Assembly: GCA_031289975.1 (NCBI GenBank)
Contig: JAITOM010000061.1
Location: 1 to 6,967 of the forward strand
Direction: 5' to 3'
Length of the DNA: 6,967 nt
Source of the DNA: Methanobrevibacter sp.
Lineage (GTDB): Archaea > Methanobacteriota > Methanobacteria > Methanobacteriales > Methanobacteriaceae
The notes below the pieces were generated by a model. It had not been told where the DNA came from, searched no databases, and was given only the letters and a program-made list of their open reading frames with translations. Below, in pieces: positions 1-6,256 of this stretch (its first letter is position 1; each line of letters starts with the position of its first letter). A program made the translations under genes and the position numbers.

Positions 1-198
1 ATCATGAATATCTATAGAAAATCCTTTTGTTGAATGCAGAACACAATTATCTTGAACATTTGAATTTTTACCAATTTGAATTTTTCCACAATCCCCTCTT
101 ACAACAGCATTATACCATACTGATACATTTTCATCGATTTCAACATCACCAATTATATGTACTCCTGGAAATATCTTAGCAGAACCATCAATTTTCAT
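1..198 (-). CDS. Gamma-carbonic anhydrase-like hexapeptide-repeat protein (N-terminal part, runs off the window)
   Basis: The first 66 codons are present; the rest lies beyond position 1. The translation starts MKIDGSAKIFPGV and shows the left-handed beta-helix pattern of isoleucine/valine-rich turns (IIGDVEI, KIQIGKN). It then carries the gamma-carbonic anhydrase signature: an RGD triplet (Arg34, Asp36), SNVQDN (Gln49, Asp50) and VLHS with His55, which matches the first zinc-binding His of Methanosarcina Cam. The two later zinc histidines cannot be checked. The start is supported by AGGTGA four bases upstream. Family members are cytoplasmic trimers; some hydrate CO2, while many YrdA/PaaY-type homologues have little known activity or other roles. 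The gene lies 183 bases downstream of glmM on the same strand and may have its own promoter. The family call is firm; the enzymatic activity is inferred. Confidence 0.85.
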   Translation of the reverse strand, partial: MKIDGSAKIFPGVHIIGDVEIDENVSVWYNAVVRGDCGKIQIGKNSNVQDNCVLHSTKGFSIDIHD

Positions 199-254
199 TT
201 TTTCACCTATATTTTGAATAATTTAACTCATATTGTTTATACATGAATTATTTT

Positions 255-264
255 AATATAAATT
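255..264 (-). promoter_or_regulatory. Possible TATA box of the carbonic anhydrase-like gene
   Basis: Read on the minus strand this is AATTTATATT, close to the archaeal TATA consensus. A transcript starting about 25 bases downstream would have a leader of roughly 35 bases ending in the AGGTGA ribosome binding site. The surrounding DNA is so AT-rich that similar strings are common, so this is only a candidate. Co-transcription with glmM remains possible. Confidence 0.3.
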
Positions 265-381
265 AAGTTTAATACTTGATTATTAATTAAATCATATTAT
301 TTAATTAATTTTTATAAAAAATTTTTATATGAATGATTTTATTTAGTAAAATTAAATATTAACTAAAATTAAAAAGTAATT

Positions 382-1746
382 TTAATATTCACCCTTATAT
401 TTTTCAATCAAGGAAATTCCCCATTTAACCATTTCTTTAGCAGTTTCTTCAGATTTTGATTCTGCAAAACATCTGAAAATTGGTTCTGTTCCGGATGGTC
501 TGATAATAACCCATCCTTCTTCTTTAAAAATTTTAACCCCATCTGTAGTATCTACTTTAAATCCTAAGGTTAAAACTTCTTTTGATATTTTCTTTAAGAC
601 ATCTTCTTTTATATCATCAAGACATTCGATTTTCATTTTTTCATTGTAATACTTTGGAAGTTCTTCTATTAATTTAGAAAGTGATTTCTTCTCTTTAACT
701 ATTACCTCTAAAACTTTAGATGCTGAAAGTGCTGCATCTCTTCCATATACAAAGTCTGGGAAGATTAAACCACCATTTTCTTCACCACCAAATAGACCAC
801 CCTCTTCATGAAGTTTTCTTGCTACAAGAAGATCACCAACAGCTGTAGTTATTACTTTACCATTATATTCATTAGCTATATCATAAATAGCAGTAGATGT
901 TGCAACCGTTGTAACAATTAAACCACCATTATTGTCTTTTAACATTTGTTTTTCAACTAAGGCAAATGTTTTATCTCCAGGTATGAAGTTTCCTTTTTCA
1001 TCTATAAAGATCGTTCTATCTGCATCACCATCATGAGCTATTCCAACATCTGCACCAAGTTCTTTAACCATTTTTATTAAATCTTGAAGATTTGCTTCAA
1101 TTGGTTCTGGATTTCTCCCTGGAAAATGTCCATCTGCTTGGGCATTTAAAGTTATTATTTCACATCCAAGTTTTTCAAATAGATATGGGGCTGTAAAACA
1201 ACCTGCACCTGATCCACAATCTACAACTACTTTCAATTTAGCTTTTTTAATTGCATTAACATCTACTCTTTTGATAACTTCATTTATGTATTCATCTATG
1301 ATTTTATCTTCTTGATATAGAAGTTTAATATTGTCCCAACTTACTCTTTTAGGATTTTTATTGAAATATAATTCTTCAACAGCTAAATCCATATTCCTAT
1401 CAATTCCTATTCCAAATTCATCAACAAATTTAATACCATTATATTTTGGAGGATTATGGGAAGCTGTTATAATTATTCCACCATCATAATAGTTACGAAC
1501 TGCATATTGAACAGTTGGAGTTGGTAAAATCCCAAGATCAACAACTTCACAACCTGAAGATAATAATCCAGCTATTATAGCATGTTTTATCATATGTGTT
1601 GATGTTCGTGTATCTCCACCGACAGCTATTCTTCCACCAACTAATGATCCATAACTTGCAGCCAATAAAGATGCAAATTCAGGGCTTAAAACTTCATTAG
1701 CCACTCTTCTAACACCAAATGTACCAAATAATCTTCTTTTACTCAT
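382..1746 (-). CDS. glmM: Phosphoglucosamine mutase (archaeal GlmM type, alpha-D-phosphohexomutase family)
   Basis: A complete 454-residue enzyme, the usual length for the family. It should interconvert glucosamine 6-phosphate and glucosamine 1-phosphate in the cytoplasm, feeding UDP-GlcNAc and envelope polymers. The four family loops appear in order: TASHNPPKYNGIK with the phosphorylated Ser96; the Mg-binding DGDADR at 239-244; the sugar-specificity loop GGEENGG at 320-326, which is the archaeal form (bacterial GlmM usually has GGEQSGH); and the phosphate-binding RPSGTEP at 416-422. The N-terminal LFGTFGVRR has Arg where many relatives have Gly (FGVRG). The ATG start is supported by GGTGA four bases upstream. 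It is divergent from ilvB across a long gap. Phosphomannomutase or phosphoglucomutase activity cannot be excluded, because archaeal members overlap in specificity. Confidence 0.9.
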   Translation of the reverse strand: MSKRRLFGTFGVRRVANEVLSPEFASLLAASYGSLVGGRIAVGGDTRTSTHMIKHAIIAGLLSSGCEVVDLGILPTPTVQYAVRNYYDGGIIITASHNPPKYNGIKFVDEFGIGIDRNMDLAVEELYFNKNPKRVSWDNIKLLYQEDKIIDEYINEVIKRVDVNAIKKAKLKVVVDCGSGAGCFTAPYLFEKLGCEIITLNAQADGHFPGRNPEPIEANLQDLIKMVKELGADVGIAHDGDADRTIFIDEKGNFIPGDKTFALVEKQMLKDNNGGLIVTTVATSTAIYDIANEYNGKVITTAVGDLLVARKLHEEGGLFGGEENGGLIFPDFVYGRDAALSASKVLEVIVKEKKSLSKLIEELPKYYNEKMKIECLDDIKEDVLKKISKEVLTLGFKVDTTDGVKIFKEEGWVIIRPSGTEPIFRCFAESKSEETAKEMVKWGISLIEKYKGEY

Positions 1747-1809
1747 TCTATCACCATTAAATAAAGAATAATTTTATTAATTTATAAAGAGTAGTGATTT
1801 ATTAAATTA

Positions 1810-1820
1810 TTAATATATTT
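1810..1820 (-). promoter_or_regulatory. Possible TATA box of glmM
   Basis: On the minus strand this reads AAATATATTAA. It would place transcription start near 1785-1790 and give a leader of about 40 bases before the glmM ATG. A second TATA-like string (CTTTATAAATT, 1779-1789) lies closer and would give a leader of about 15 bases. The sequence alone does not separate the two. Confidence 0.3.
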
Positions 1821-2001
1821 AATTTTACAAAATCCAATTAAATATTCGCAATCAAAAATGATTTTTATTTCTTTAAATTAAATTTAAAAGATATTAATAT
1901 TTAAAAAAATAATTTGCAAAAAATTTTTTGAATTAATACAGTACAATAATTATGCAGAACACTATATTTTAATTTTATTTTTTAAATATTATTATTTTTT
2001 A

Positions 2002-2311
2002 AAATTATAGTAGATTTGATAAAGTTTTTAATAAATAAATTTTTTAAAAATATAAATTTTTTAAGAATAATAAATTTTTTAAGAATAATAAATTTTTTAA
2101 GAATAATAAATTTTTTAAGAATAATAAATTTTTTAAGAATAATAAATTTTTTAAGAATAATTATTAAAAAATATTAATTTAAAATTATTTATATTAATCA
2201 AATTATATTTATATTATTTAAAATTATAGATTTTTATAAAGTGATATTTAAAATTGAATAATTTAATAAAAAAATTATCATTTTAAAATTTAAGAACTTT
2301 TTCATAATGAC
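2002..2311. repeat. Composite dispersed repeat, copy A
   Basis: Three sections recur downstream in the same order and orientation. R1 (2002-2051, starting AAATTATAGT and containing TTTGATAAAGTT) matches 6490-6540 and 6676-6740. R2 (2160-2198) is identical over 39 bases to 6545-6583. R3 (2217-2311) aligns without gaps to 6813-6907, with 11 differences in 95 bases by my count. Between R1 and R2 this copy alone carries six extra 18-bp tandem units. No transposase, terminal inverted repeats or target duplication was seen, so it is not an obvious insertion sequence. Confidence 0.8.
2035..2159. repeat. 18-bp tandem repeat array, six perfect units plus one degenerate unit
   Basis: The unit ATAAATTTTTTAAGAATA is repeated six times without a mismatch at 2052-2159. 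It is preceded at 2035-2051 by a 17-base imperfect unit lacking the G. The units directly abut with no spacers, so this is a minisatellite and not a CRISPR array. In the paralogous repeat copy at 6490-6583 the same place holds only a single unit-like stretch, so the array looks like a local expansion inside the composite repeat. The perfect identity points to recent slippage or homogenisation. Confidence 0.92.
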
Positions 2312-2452
2312 CATTGCATTTAATTGTCTTTTTTATTTTTTAAATACTTCTATTTTTATTTAATAATTTTATATAACTCATATTATATAATTCCATTTTT
2401 AAATAAGTTATTATAAAAATAATTTATTATAATCAATATAGTCTAATGAAAG

Positions 2453-2463
2453 TCTTTATAAAG
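2453..2463 (+). promoter_or_regulatory. Possible TATA box before the less AT-rich island
   Basis: TCTTTATAAAG resembles an archaeal TATA element. Transcription would begin near 2484-2487, just before the ATG at 2493 and at the edge of the locally GC-richer stretch. That placement would suit a nearly leaderless small mRNA, a small RNA, or a distal ilvB start. It is a candidate only. Confidence 0.3.
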
Positions 2464-2492
2464 TTATTTTTCAACTTATCTATCTTTGATTT

Positions 2493-2573
2493 ATGATTTA
2501 CTCATATCCTGTGAAAATCATCATGTTCATTTTCAGTGTTAATTTAACCATCTACTTATTGAGGAGAAAATAG
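2493..2573 (+). CDS. Possible 26-residue small ORF upstream of ilvB
   Basis: An ATG opens 26 codons ending in TAG. The peptide begins MIYSYPVKIIMF and is hydrophobic, with five Ile, two Val and three Leu among 26 residues, then ends in basic LRRK. No ribosome binding site precedes it, but a TATA-like element at 2453-2463 would allow a nearly leaderless mRNA. The stretch is visibly less AT-rich than its surroundings. It could be a leader peptide, a small membrane peptide, part of a small RNA, or a chance ORF. The branched-chain content is suggestive next to ilvB, but hydrophobic peptides are rich in these residues anyway. Confidence 0.2.
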   Translation: MIYSYPVKIIMFIFSVNLTIYLLRRK

Positions 2574-2598
2574 ATTATATTTAGATATAAATCAAAAA

Positions 2599-2608
2599 TT
2601 ATATAAAT
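2599..2608 (+). promoter_or_regulatory. Possible ilvB promoter TATA box
   Basis: TTATATAAAT is a good archaeal TATA-like string. It is followed at once by an 11-base palindrome, AAATCTGATTT (2605-2615), which could bind a regulator. Transcription would start near 2630 and give ilvB a leader of about 200 bases. A second TATA-like string, GGTTTATAGA, lies at 2624-2633. The choice between them is uncertain. Confidence 0.3.
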
Positions 2609-2643
2609 CTGATTTTGGAAATAGGTTTATAGAAACTCGTAAT

Positions 2644-2800
2644 TAAACTTGTATTTAAAAAATTGAAATTTTATAATAATACTTTAAAAATATCATTATG
2701 AAAAAATAAACTTGTATTTAATAAAAAATTGAAATTAAACTTATTAATTAAACTTATTAATGAAAAATAGGTATTAATGAAATATGTGTTAATGAAAAAA
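2644..2800 (+). repeat. Short direct repeats in the ilvB leader/control region
   Basis: Two near-copies of TAAACTTGTATTTAA(T)AAAAAATTGAAATT lie at 2644-2670 and 2707-2736. They are followed by AAACTTATTAAT in two adjacent copies (about 2737-2762). TTAATGAAA then occurs three times, at 2757-2765, 2774-2782 and 2789-2797, spaced 17 and 15 bases apart. The iteration close to the ilvB start could mark operator sites or simple-sequence duplication. Confidence 0.55.
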
Positions 2801-2828
2801 ATAGTGATAGTGGAAAGTTGGTGTTTAA

Positions 2829-4511
2829 ATGAGAGGAGGAGAGGCAATAATAAAGGCTCTTAAAGAAGAGGGTACAGATGTTATATTTGGATATCCAGGA
2901 GGACAAATTCTTCCATTTTATGATATGATTTATGAATCTGATTTAAAACATATTCTTGTAAGACATGAACAATCAGCTACTCATGCAGCTGATGGGTATG
3001 CACGAACATCAGGAAAAGTTGGAGTTTGTGTAACTACATCAGGACCTGGAGCTACTAACATGATTACAGGGATAGCTACTGCTAATATTGATTCATCACC
3101 AATAGTTGCAATATCTGGTCAGGTTGCAACAAGTTTAATTGGAAATGATGCATTTCAAGAGGTGGATATGATAGGAATAACCATGCCAATTACAAAACAT
3201 AACTATCAACCAAATACTCCTGAAATAATTCCATCCATTATAAAAAAGAGTTTTGAAATTGCATCTTCTGGAAGACCAGGACCTATTGTTATTGATGTTC
3301 CTAAAAATGTCCAAGAAGGAGAACTTAAATATTATGAAAAAGATTTGTTTCAAACTCCAGGATATAATCCTAACCTAAAAGGGAATATTAAACAAATAAG
3401 AAAGGCTACTGAATTAATAAAATCTTCTAAAAAACCTGTTTTACTTGTTGGTGGAGGAGTAATAATAGCTGATGCTTCAAAAGAATTAAAAGAACTTTCA
3501 AACTTAATTAATGCTCCAGTAACTACTACTATGATGGGTAAAGGTGCATATCCAGAAGACGATGATAAAGCACTTGGAATGATTGGAATGCATGGAAGAA
3601 AAGCTGCAAATTTATCTATAGAAGAATGTGATTGTTTAATAGTAATTGGGTGCAGGTTTGCAGATAGAACATCATGTAGTTTAGACAATTTTAACCACAC
3701 TAAAATCATACATATAGATATTGACCCTGCAGAAATAGGTAAAAATATTAATATAGATATTCCAATTGTGGGGGATGGAAAACAAGTTTTAAAATCATTA
3801 ATATTTGAAATAAAAAAGAATAAATATAAATTTTCAAATAATTGGATTAAAAAAGTAATAAGGATGAGAACGGATTATTATCCTAAACTAAATTATGATG
3901 ATTATCCATTAAAACCTCAGCAGGTTATAAAAGAGATATCAGAAGTTTTAAATGATGACACGATTATAACTACTGATGTTGGTCAGCACCAAATGTGGAT
4001 GGCTCATTACTTTAATACAAATAAACCAAGGAAATTTATAAGTTCTGGTGGACTTGGAACGATGGGATTTGGTTTTCCAGCAGCTATTGGAGCAAAAGTA
4101 GCTTTACCTGAATATGATGTTATTAGTGTTACTGGAGATGGTGGATTTTTAATGGTTTGTCAAGATTTAGCAACCATTAAAGAGTATGATTTACCAATAA
4201 TTATTTGTCTTTTTGAAAATAGAACATTAGGAATGGTTTATCAATGGCAAGAACTTTTTTATGGCAAACGTTTTTCACATTCTAAGTTAGGAAACTATCC
4301 TGATTTTATTAAGTTAGCTGAAAGTTTTGGAATTAATGGGGAATATGTTAAAAAAGCTGGAGAAACCAAACATGCTGTTAAAAGAGCTATTAAATCTGGA
4401 GAACCGACTTTATTAAATATAACTATTGATAAATCAGAAGCTTTACCAATGGTTCCTCCAGGCTGCAGATTAAGCGAAATTCATGGGGAGTATAAAACTG
4501 AAAAACCTTAA
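2829..4511 (+). CDS. ilvB: Acetolactate synthase, catalytic (large) subunit
   Basis: A complete 560-residue thiamine-diphosphate enzyme. It condenses two pyruvates to 2-acetolactate (valine, leucine) or pyruvate with 2-oxobutyrate (isoleucine) in the cytoplasm. The N-terminal ThDP-pyrimidine domain has the YPGG motif (22-25) and RHEQSA with catalytic Glu47. The stretch TSGPGATN (70-77) and the FQEVDMIGIT segment (109-118) are typical of ALS. The central domain has GGGVI (208-212) and CRFADR (275-280), associated with FAD binding. The C-terminal domain has DVGQHQMW (383-390), GDGGF (436-440) and the cofactor/Mg-binding end ENRTLGMVYQWQ (463-474). There the usual first Asn of the NN pair is Glu. 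The ATG is preceded by GGTG with five bases between. IlvN is encoded 136 bases downstream. IlvG/IlvI naming would be equivalent; the function is secure. Confidence 0.96.
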   Translation: MRGGEAIIKALKEEGTDVIFGYPGGQILPFYDMIYESDLKHILVRHEQSATHAADGYARTSGKVGVCVTTSGPGATNMITGIATANIDSSPIVAISGQVATSLIGNDAFQEVDMIGITMPITKHNYQPNTPEIIPSIIKKSFEIASSGRPGPIVIDVPKNVQEGELKYYEKDLFQTPGYNPNLKGNIKQIRKATELIKSSKKPVLLVGGGVIIADASKELKELSNLINAPVTTTMMGKGAYPEDDDKALGMIGMHGRKAANLSIEECDCLIVIGCRFADRTSCSLDNFNHTKIIHIDIDPAEIGKNINIDIPIVGDGKQVLKSLIFEIKKNKYKFSNNWIKKVIRMRTDYYPKLNYDDYPLKPQQVIKEISEVLNDDTIITTDVGQHQMWMAHYFNTNKPRKFISSGGLGTMGFGFPAAIGAKVALPEYDVISVTGDGGFLMVCQDLATIKEYDLPIIICLFENRTLGMVYQWQELFYGKRFSHSKLGNYPDFIKLAESFGINGEYVKKAGETKHAVKRAIKSGEPTLLNITIDKSEALPMVPPGCRLSEIHGEYKTEKP

Positions 4512-4559
4512 ACAATACAAATTAATATGTATGATTAATTAAAATTGAATATGTATTGT
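4512..4559 (+). promoter_or_regulatory. Inverted repeat between ilvB and ilvN
   Basis: ACAATACA at 4512-4519, starting right after the ilvB stop codon, is exactly complementary to TGTATTGT at 4552-4559. After one mismatch the pairing can extend by three A/T pairs. The loop is about 32 bases and AT-rich. It could shape mRNA processing, coupling or subunit ratio. It has no following T-tract, so it does not look like a terminator. Confidence 0.45.
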
Positions 4560-4647
4560 AAAGTTGGATCATACCCATGAAACTATAAATAAAGTAAAAA
4601 TTGAAACTCAATGCTTAAGAACTAAAGAATTTAAAAGAAGTGATAGA

Positions 4648-5130
4648 ATGAAAAGTCATATTATTAGTACCTTAGTAGAAAACCGTCCAGGTGTACTTCA
4701 AAAAGCTCTAAGTTTATTTACAAGAAGAGGATTTAATATTGATAGTATAACAGTTGGAGAATCAGAAACAGAGGACTTAGCAAGAATGGTATTTATAGTT
4801 AATGGCGATAAAAAAATTCTTGAACAAGTTACAAAACAATTAAATAAATTGGTGGATGTTATAAAGGTCAGAAGTCTAAATCCTGAAATAACAATTAAGC
4901 GAGAACTTTGTTTAATAAAGGTTAAAGTAGAAAATGAACAAAAAAGAGGGGAAATAATTCAACTTACAGACATTTTTAAAGGAATTATTCTTGATGTTGG
5001 TGAAAATAGCTTGACAGTTGAGATAACAGGTAATCCTTCTAAAATAAATAGCTTTATATCTTTATTAAAAGGGTTTGGTATTAAAAAAATTGCAAAAACC
5101 GGATCAACAGCTATTGAAAGGGATGTTTAA
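4648..5130 (+). CDS. ilvN: Acetolactate synthase, regulatory (small) subunit
   Basis: It encodes 160 residues, the common size for this subunit, which activates IlvB and confers feedback inhibition, usually by valine. An N-terminal ACT domain (about 4-75) begins HIISTLVENRPGVLQ, with Asn12 and Gly15 at the effector-binding turn. It continues with LFTRRGFNIDSITVG (22-36), diagnostic of the family. The C-terminal domain (about 84-157) includes ELCLIKV and ends TGSTAIERDV. I chose ATG 4648 because GTGATAG lies just before it, as in glmM, and homology starts there. The frame stays open upstream to a TTG at 4564, adding 28 residues, but that TTG has no ribosome binding site. The 84-base stretch is nevertheless less AT-rich than true spacer, so the longer form is not excluded. 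It is probably co-transcribed with ilvB. Confidence 0.92.
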   Translation: MKSHIISTLVENRPGVLQKALSLFTRRGFNIDSITVGESETEDLARMVFIVNGDKKILEQVTKQLNKLVDVIKVRSLNPEITIKRELCLIKVKVENEQKRGEIIQLTDIFKGIILDVGENSLTVEITGNPSKINSFISLLKGFGIKKIAKTGSTAIERDV

Positions 5131-5180
5131 TTATAGGATTTCTATAATTAATTGAATTCAATCAAATTATAGATTTTTTT
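5127..5180 (+). terminator. Terminator of the ilvBN operon
   Basis: A perfect 10-bp stem (TTAATTATAG at 5127-5136 with CTATAATTAA at 5142-5151) and a 5-base loop begin inside the ilvN stop codon. A perfect 12-base palindrome, ATTGAATTCAAT (5151-5162), follows, then a run of seven T at 5174-5180. Hairpin plus T-tract fits termination, and archaeal termination depends mainly on the T-tract. It separates ilvBN from the small membrane genes. Confidence 0.65.
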
Positions 5181-5216
5181 AATTAAATTATAAATTTTTT
5201 AAAAACATTCAATTTA

Positions 5217-5243
5217 ATTAATTTTAAAATTATTTGTATTAAT
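5217..5243. repeat. Degenerate fragment related to composite repeat section R2
   Basis: This stretch matches the last 26 bases of R2 (2173-2198 and 6558-6583) with one inserted T and one A-to-G change. The preceding ATAAATTTTTTAAAAA (about 5190-5205) resembles the R1 end. The DNA is so AT-rich that some of the likeness may be chance. Confidence 0.35.
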
Positions 5244-5297
5244 ATGGAATAATAAAATGTATTTAAGCTTATCTTGAGGTTTTTAAAATAAATGACA

Positions 5298-5305
5298 TTA
5301 TATAT
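5298..5305 (+). promoter_or_regulatory. Possible promoter TATA box of the small membrane-protein cluster
   Basis: TTATATAT fits the archaeal TATA pattern. Transcription would start near 5326-5331, only a few bases before the TTG at 5337, which would make the mRNA nearly leaderless. That would explain why no ribosome binding site precedes the first gene. It is a candidate only. Confidence 0.3.
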
Positions 5306-5336
5306 CCTATAATAATACCCATGATATTTTATTTAA

Positions 5337-5591
5337 TTGTTTATCTATTTTTTTAAAAGAGAAATAATAGGAAAAGATTTCTACAGAAGTTTTTGGAACT
5401 TAATACTTTTTATTTTCTTTATTCTTTTTGGAATTAGTAGTTTAACATTACTTCTAAACTATACTGAAAAGAATTTCATTGAGCATTTATTACTTGAATA
5501 TCATAGTGAATTTGGAATTGTATTAATAATGATAGTGATTTTCCATATACATATCTATTGGAAACAAACTTTGAAATTATTTAAAATATAG
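5337..5591 (+). CDS. Small two-helix membrane protein with HIH motif (DUF4405-like)
   Basis: It encodes 84 residues with two hydrophobic segments (about 19-41 and 57-74) and a short C-terminal basic tail. His50 and His56 lie before helix 2, and His70 and His72 at its end (FHIHIYWK). The string YHSEFGIVLIMIVIFHIH aligns with YHVEFSIIMVILVFIHIH of the gene at 5945, with identical 14- and 16-residue His spacings. The pattern resembles DUF4405-type membrane proteins, where such histidines are thought able to bind heme or metal; that assignment is from memory and unconfirmed. The TTG start has no ribosome binding site. An ATG at 5321 would run into this frame if the T7 tract at 5348-5354 had one base fewer, so the true N-terminus is uncertain. 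The next gene starts 25 bases downstream. Confidence 0.65.
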   Translation: MFIYFFKREIIGKDFYRSFWNLILFIFFILFGISSLTLLLNYTEKNFIEHLLLEYHSEFGIVLIMIVIFHIHIYWKQTLKLFKI

Positions 5592-5616
5592 TTTAGTCTT
5601 TAATTAGAGTGTAAAA

Positions 5617-5943
5617 ATGAAATATAAATTAAAAAATAGAGAAAAAAGTCATTTAATAAATCATTTAAAAAAAAAAATTGCTTTCATTACTCTTTTTATA
5701 TCTTTAGTTACACTTGGAAACTCTTTTGCAAAAGATGCTAATGAAGATAAAAGTACAGGCCCAATAGATTCACATGGTGAAGAAATTAATGATATTAAAT
5801 ATTCAAATGAAGGTGTTTTTAACAATGATAATTTAATGGGAGATCATGGAAATACTGATTATTTTATTATCCCTATAAGTTTAATCATTATAACTATCTA
5901 TATATTTTCTTATTTTTTAGCAAAAAGGTATTATAAGTCTTAA
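5617..5943 (+). CDS. Exported, membrane-anchored small acidic protein of unknown function
   Basis: It encodes 108 residues and I recognise no family. A long basic start (1-20, ending LKKK) leads into a hydrophobic stretch (21-34) and a plausible signal peptidase site after SFA (Ala38). Residues 39-81 are polar and acidic, with His in DSHGEE (51-56) and GDHG (76-79). A C-terminal transmembrane helix (about 82-101) ends in the basic tail KRYYKS. The likely topology is a short outside domain anchored by one helix. The ATG has GAGTG five bases upstream. An uninterrupted run of eleven A (5667-5677) encodes the lysines before the signal helix and is a possible slippage site. It sits between two related His-containing membrane proteins and stops one base before the next ATG, so the three products probably act together. 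Confidence 0.72.
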   Translation: MKYKLKNREKSHLINHLKKKIAFITLFISLVTLGNSFAKDANEDKSTGPIDSHGEEINDIKYSNEGVFNNDNLMGDHGNTDYFIIPISLIIITIYIFSYFLAKRYYKS

Positions 5944-5944
5944 A

Positions 5945-6175
5945 ATGAATAATAAAATATGGAATATATTATTATTGGTAGCAATGTTTGGCTCAGGAAT
6001 TACAGGTATTCTTCTTATAATTGGAATTAAAGGCATTATGGTTATTTTTAAGGGTATTTTAACTTTTTATCATGTGGAATTTTCAATCATTATGGTGATT
6101 TTAGTGTTTATACATATCCATAAGAAACCTATTAAAAAGTTATTCAATTTTAGGTGGAGGAAAACTATCATATAA
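5945..6175 (+). CDS. Small two-helix membrane protein with HIH motif (DUF4405-like), paralogue of the 5337 gene
   Basis: It encodes 76 residues. The start, KIWNILLLVAMFGSGITGILL, is typical of the first helix of DUF4405-like proteins (about 6-27). The second helix (about 44-58) carries His43 before it and His57/His59 at its end, followed by a basic tail (KKPIKKLF, FRWRK). The His spacing is the same as in the 84-residue product upstream, so the two are likely paralogues and may form a heterodimer. Binding of heme or metal by these histidines is inferred. The ATG lies one base after the previous stop codon. The nearest ribosome binding-like AAGGT is about 15 bases away, so translation is probably coupled to the preceding gene. 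No further gene follows on this strand. Confidence 0.72.
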   Translation: MNNKIWNILLLVAMFGSGITGILLIIGIKGIMVIFKGILTFYHVEFSIIMVILVFIHIHKKPIKKLFNFRWRKTII

Positions 6176-6256
6176 AGGGATCTTCAAATTAATATCTCAT
6201 AAAAATTAGTGTAATGTATTTTAGAATTTATTTATAAATGAAAACTGATTTTTTAA

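Larger units (their letters stand above)
1747..2828. other. 1.08 kb intergenic region between divergent glmM and ilvB
   Basis: No convincing protein gene is present. From left to right it holds the glmM promoter zone (about 1760-1825), an unexplained AT-rich stretch, a composite dispersed repeat (2002-2311) with an 18-bp tandem array, and an AT-only hairpin (TTATATAA-ctcata-TTATATAA, about 2369-2390). It then holds a less AT-rich island with a possible 26-codon ORF (2493-2573) and a presumed ilvB control region with short direct repeats (about 2640-2820). I see no tRNA, rRNA or recognisable riboswitch. Confidence 0.7.

Noticed and set aside
311..331. Near-palindrome of A and T after glmM as a terminator
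   Set aside because: It consists only of A and T runs that pair by composition, and it lies about 50 bases past the stop. It cannot be told from background.
2052..2159. CRISPR array
   Set aside because: The 18-bp units abut directly with no spacers and no cas genes are nearby; this is a tandem minisatellite.
2470..2580. Box C/D guide RNA on the minus strand
   Set aside because: ATGATGA and CTGA occur with plausible spacing (CTGA, 8 bases, ATGATGA), but the outer C and D boxes are degenerate (GTAGATG and ATGA) and no terminal stem is clear.
3135..3709. Two minus-strand open frames (3135-3353 and 3350-3709)
   Set aside because: Both lie wholly antisense to ilvB, whose protein motifs are intact throughout. 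They show no family features and look like shadow frames.
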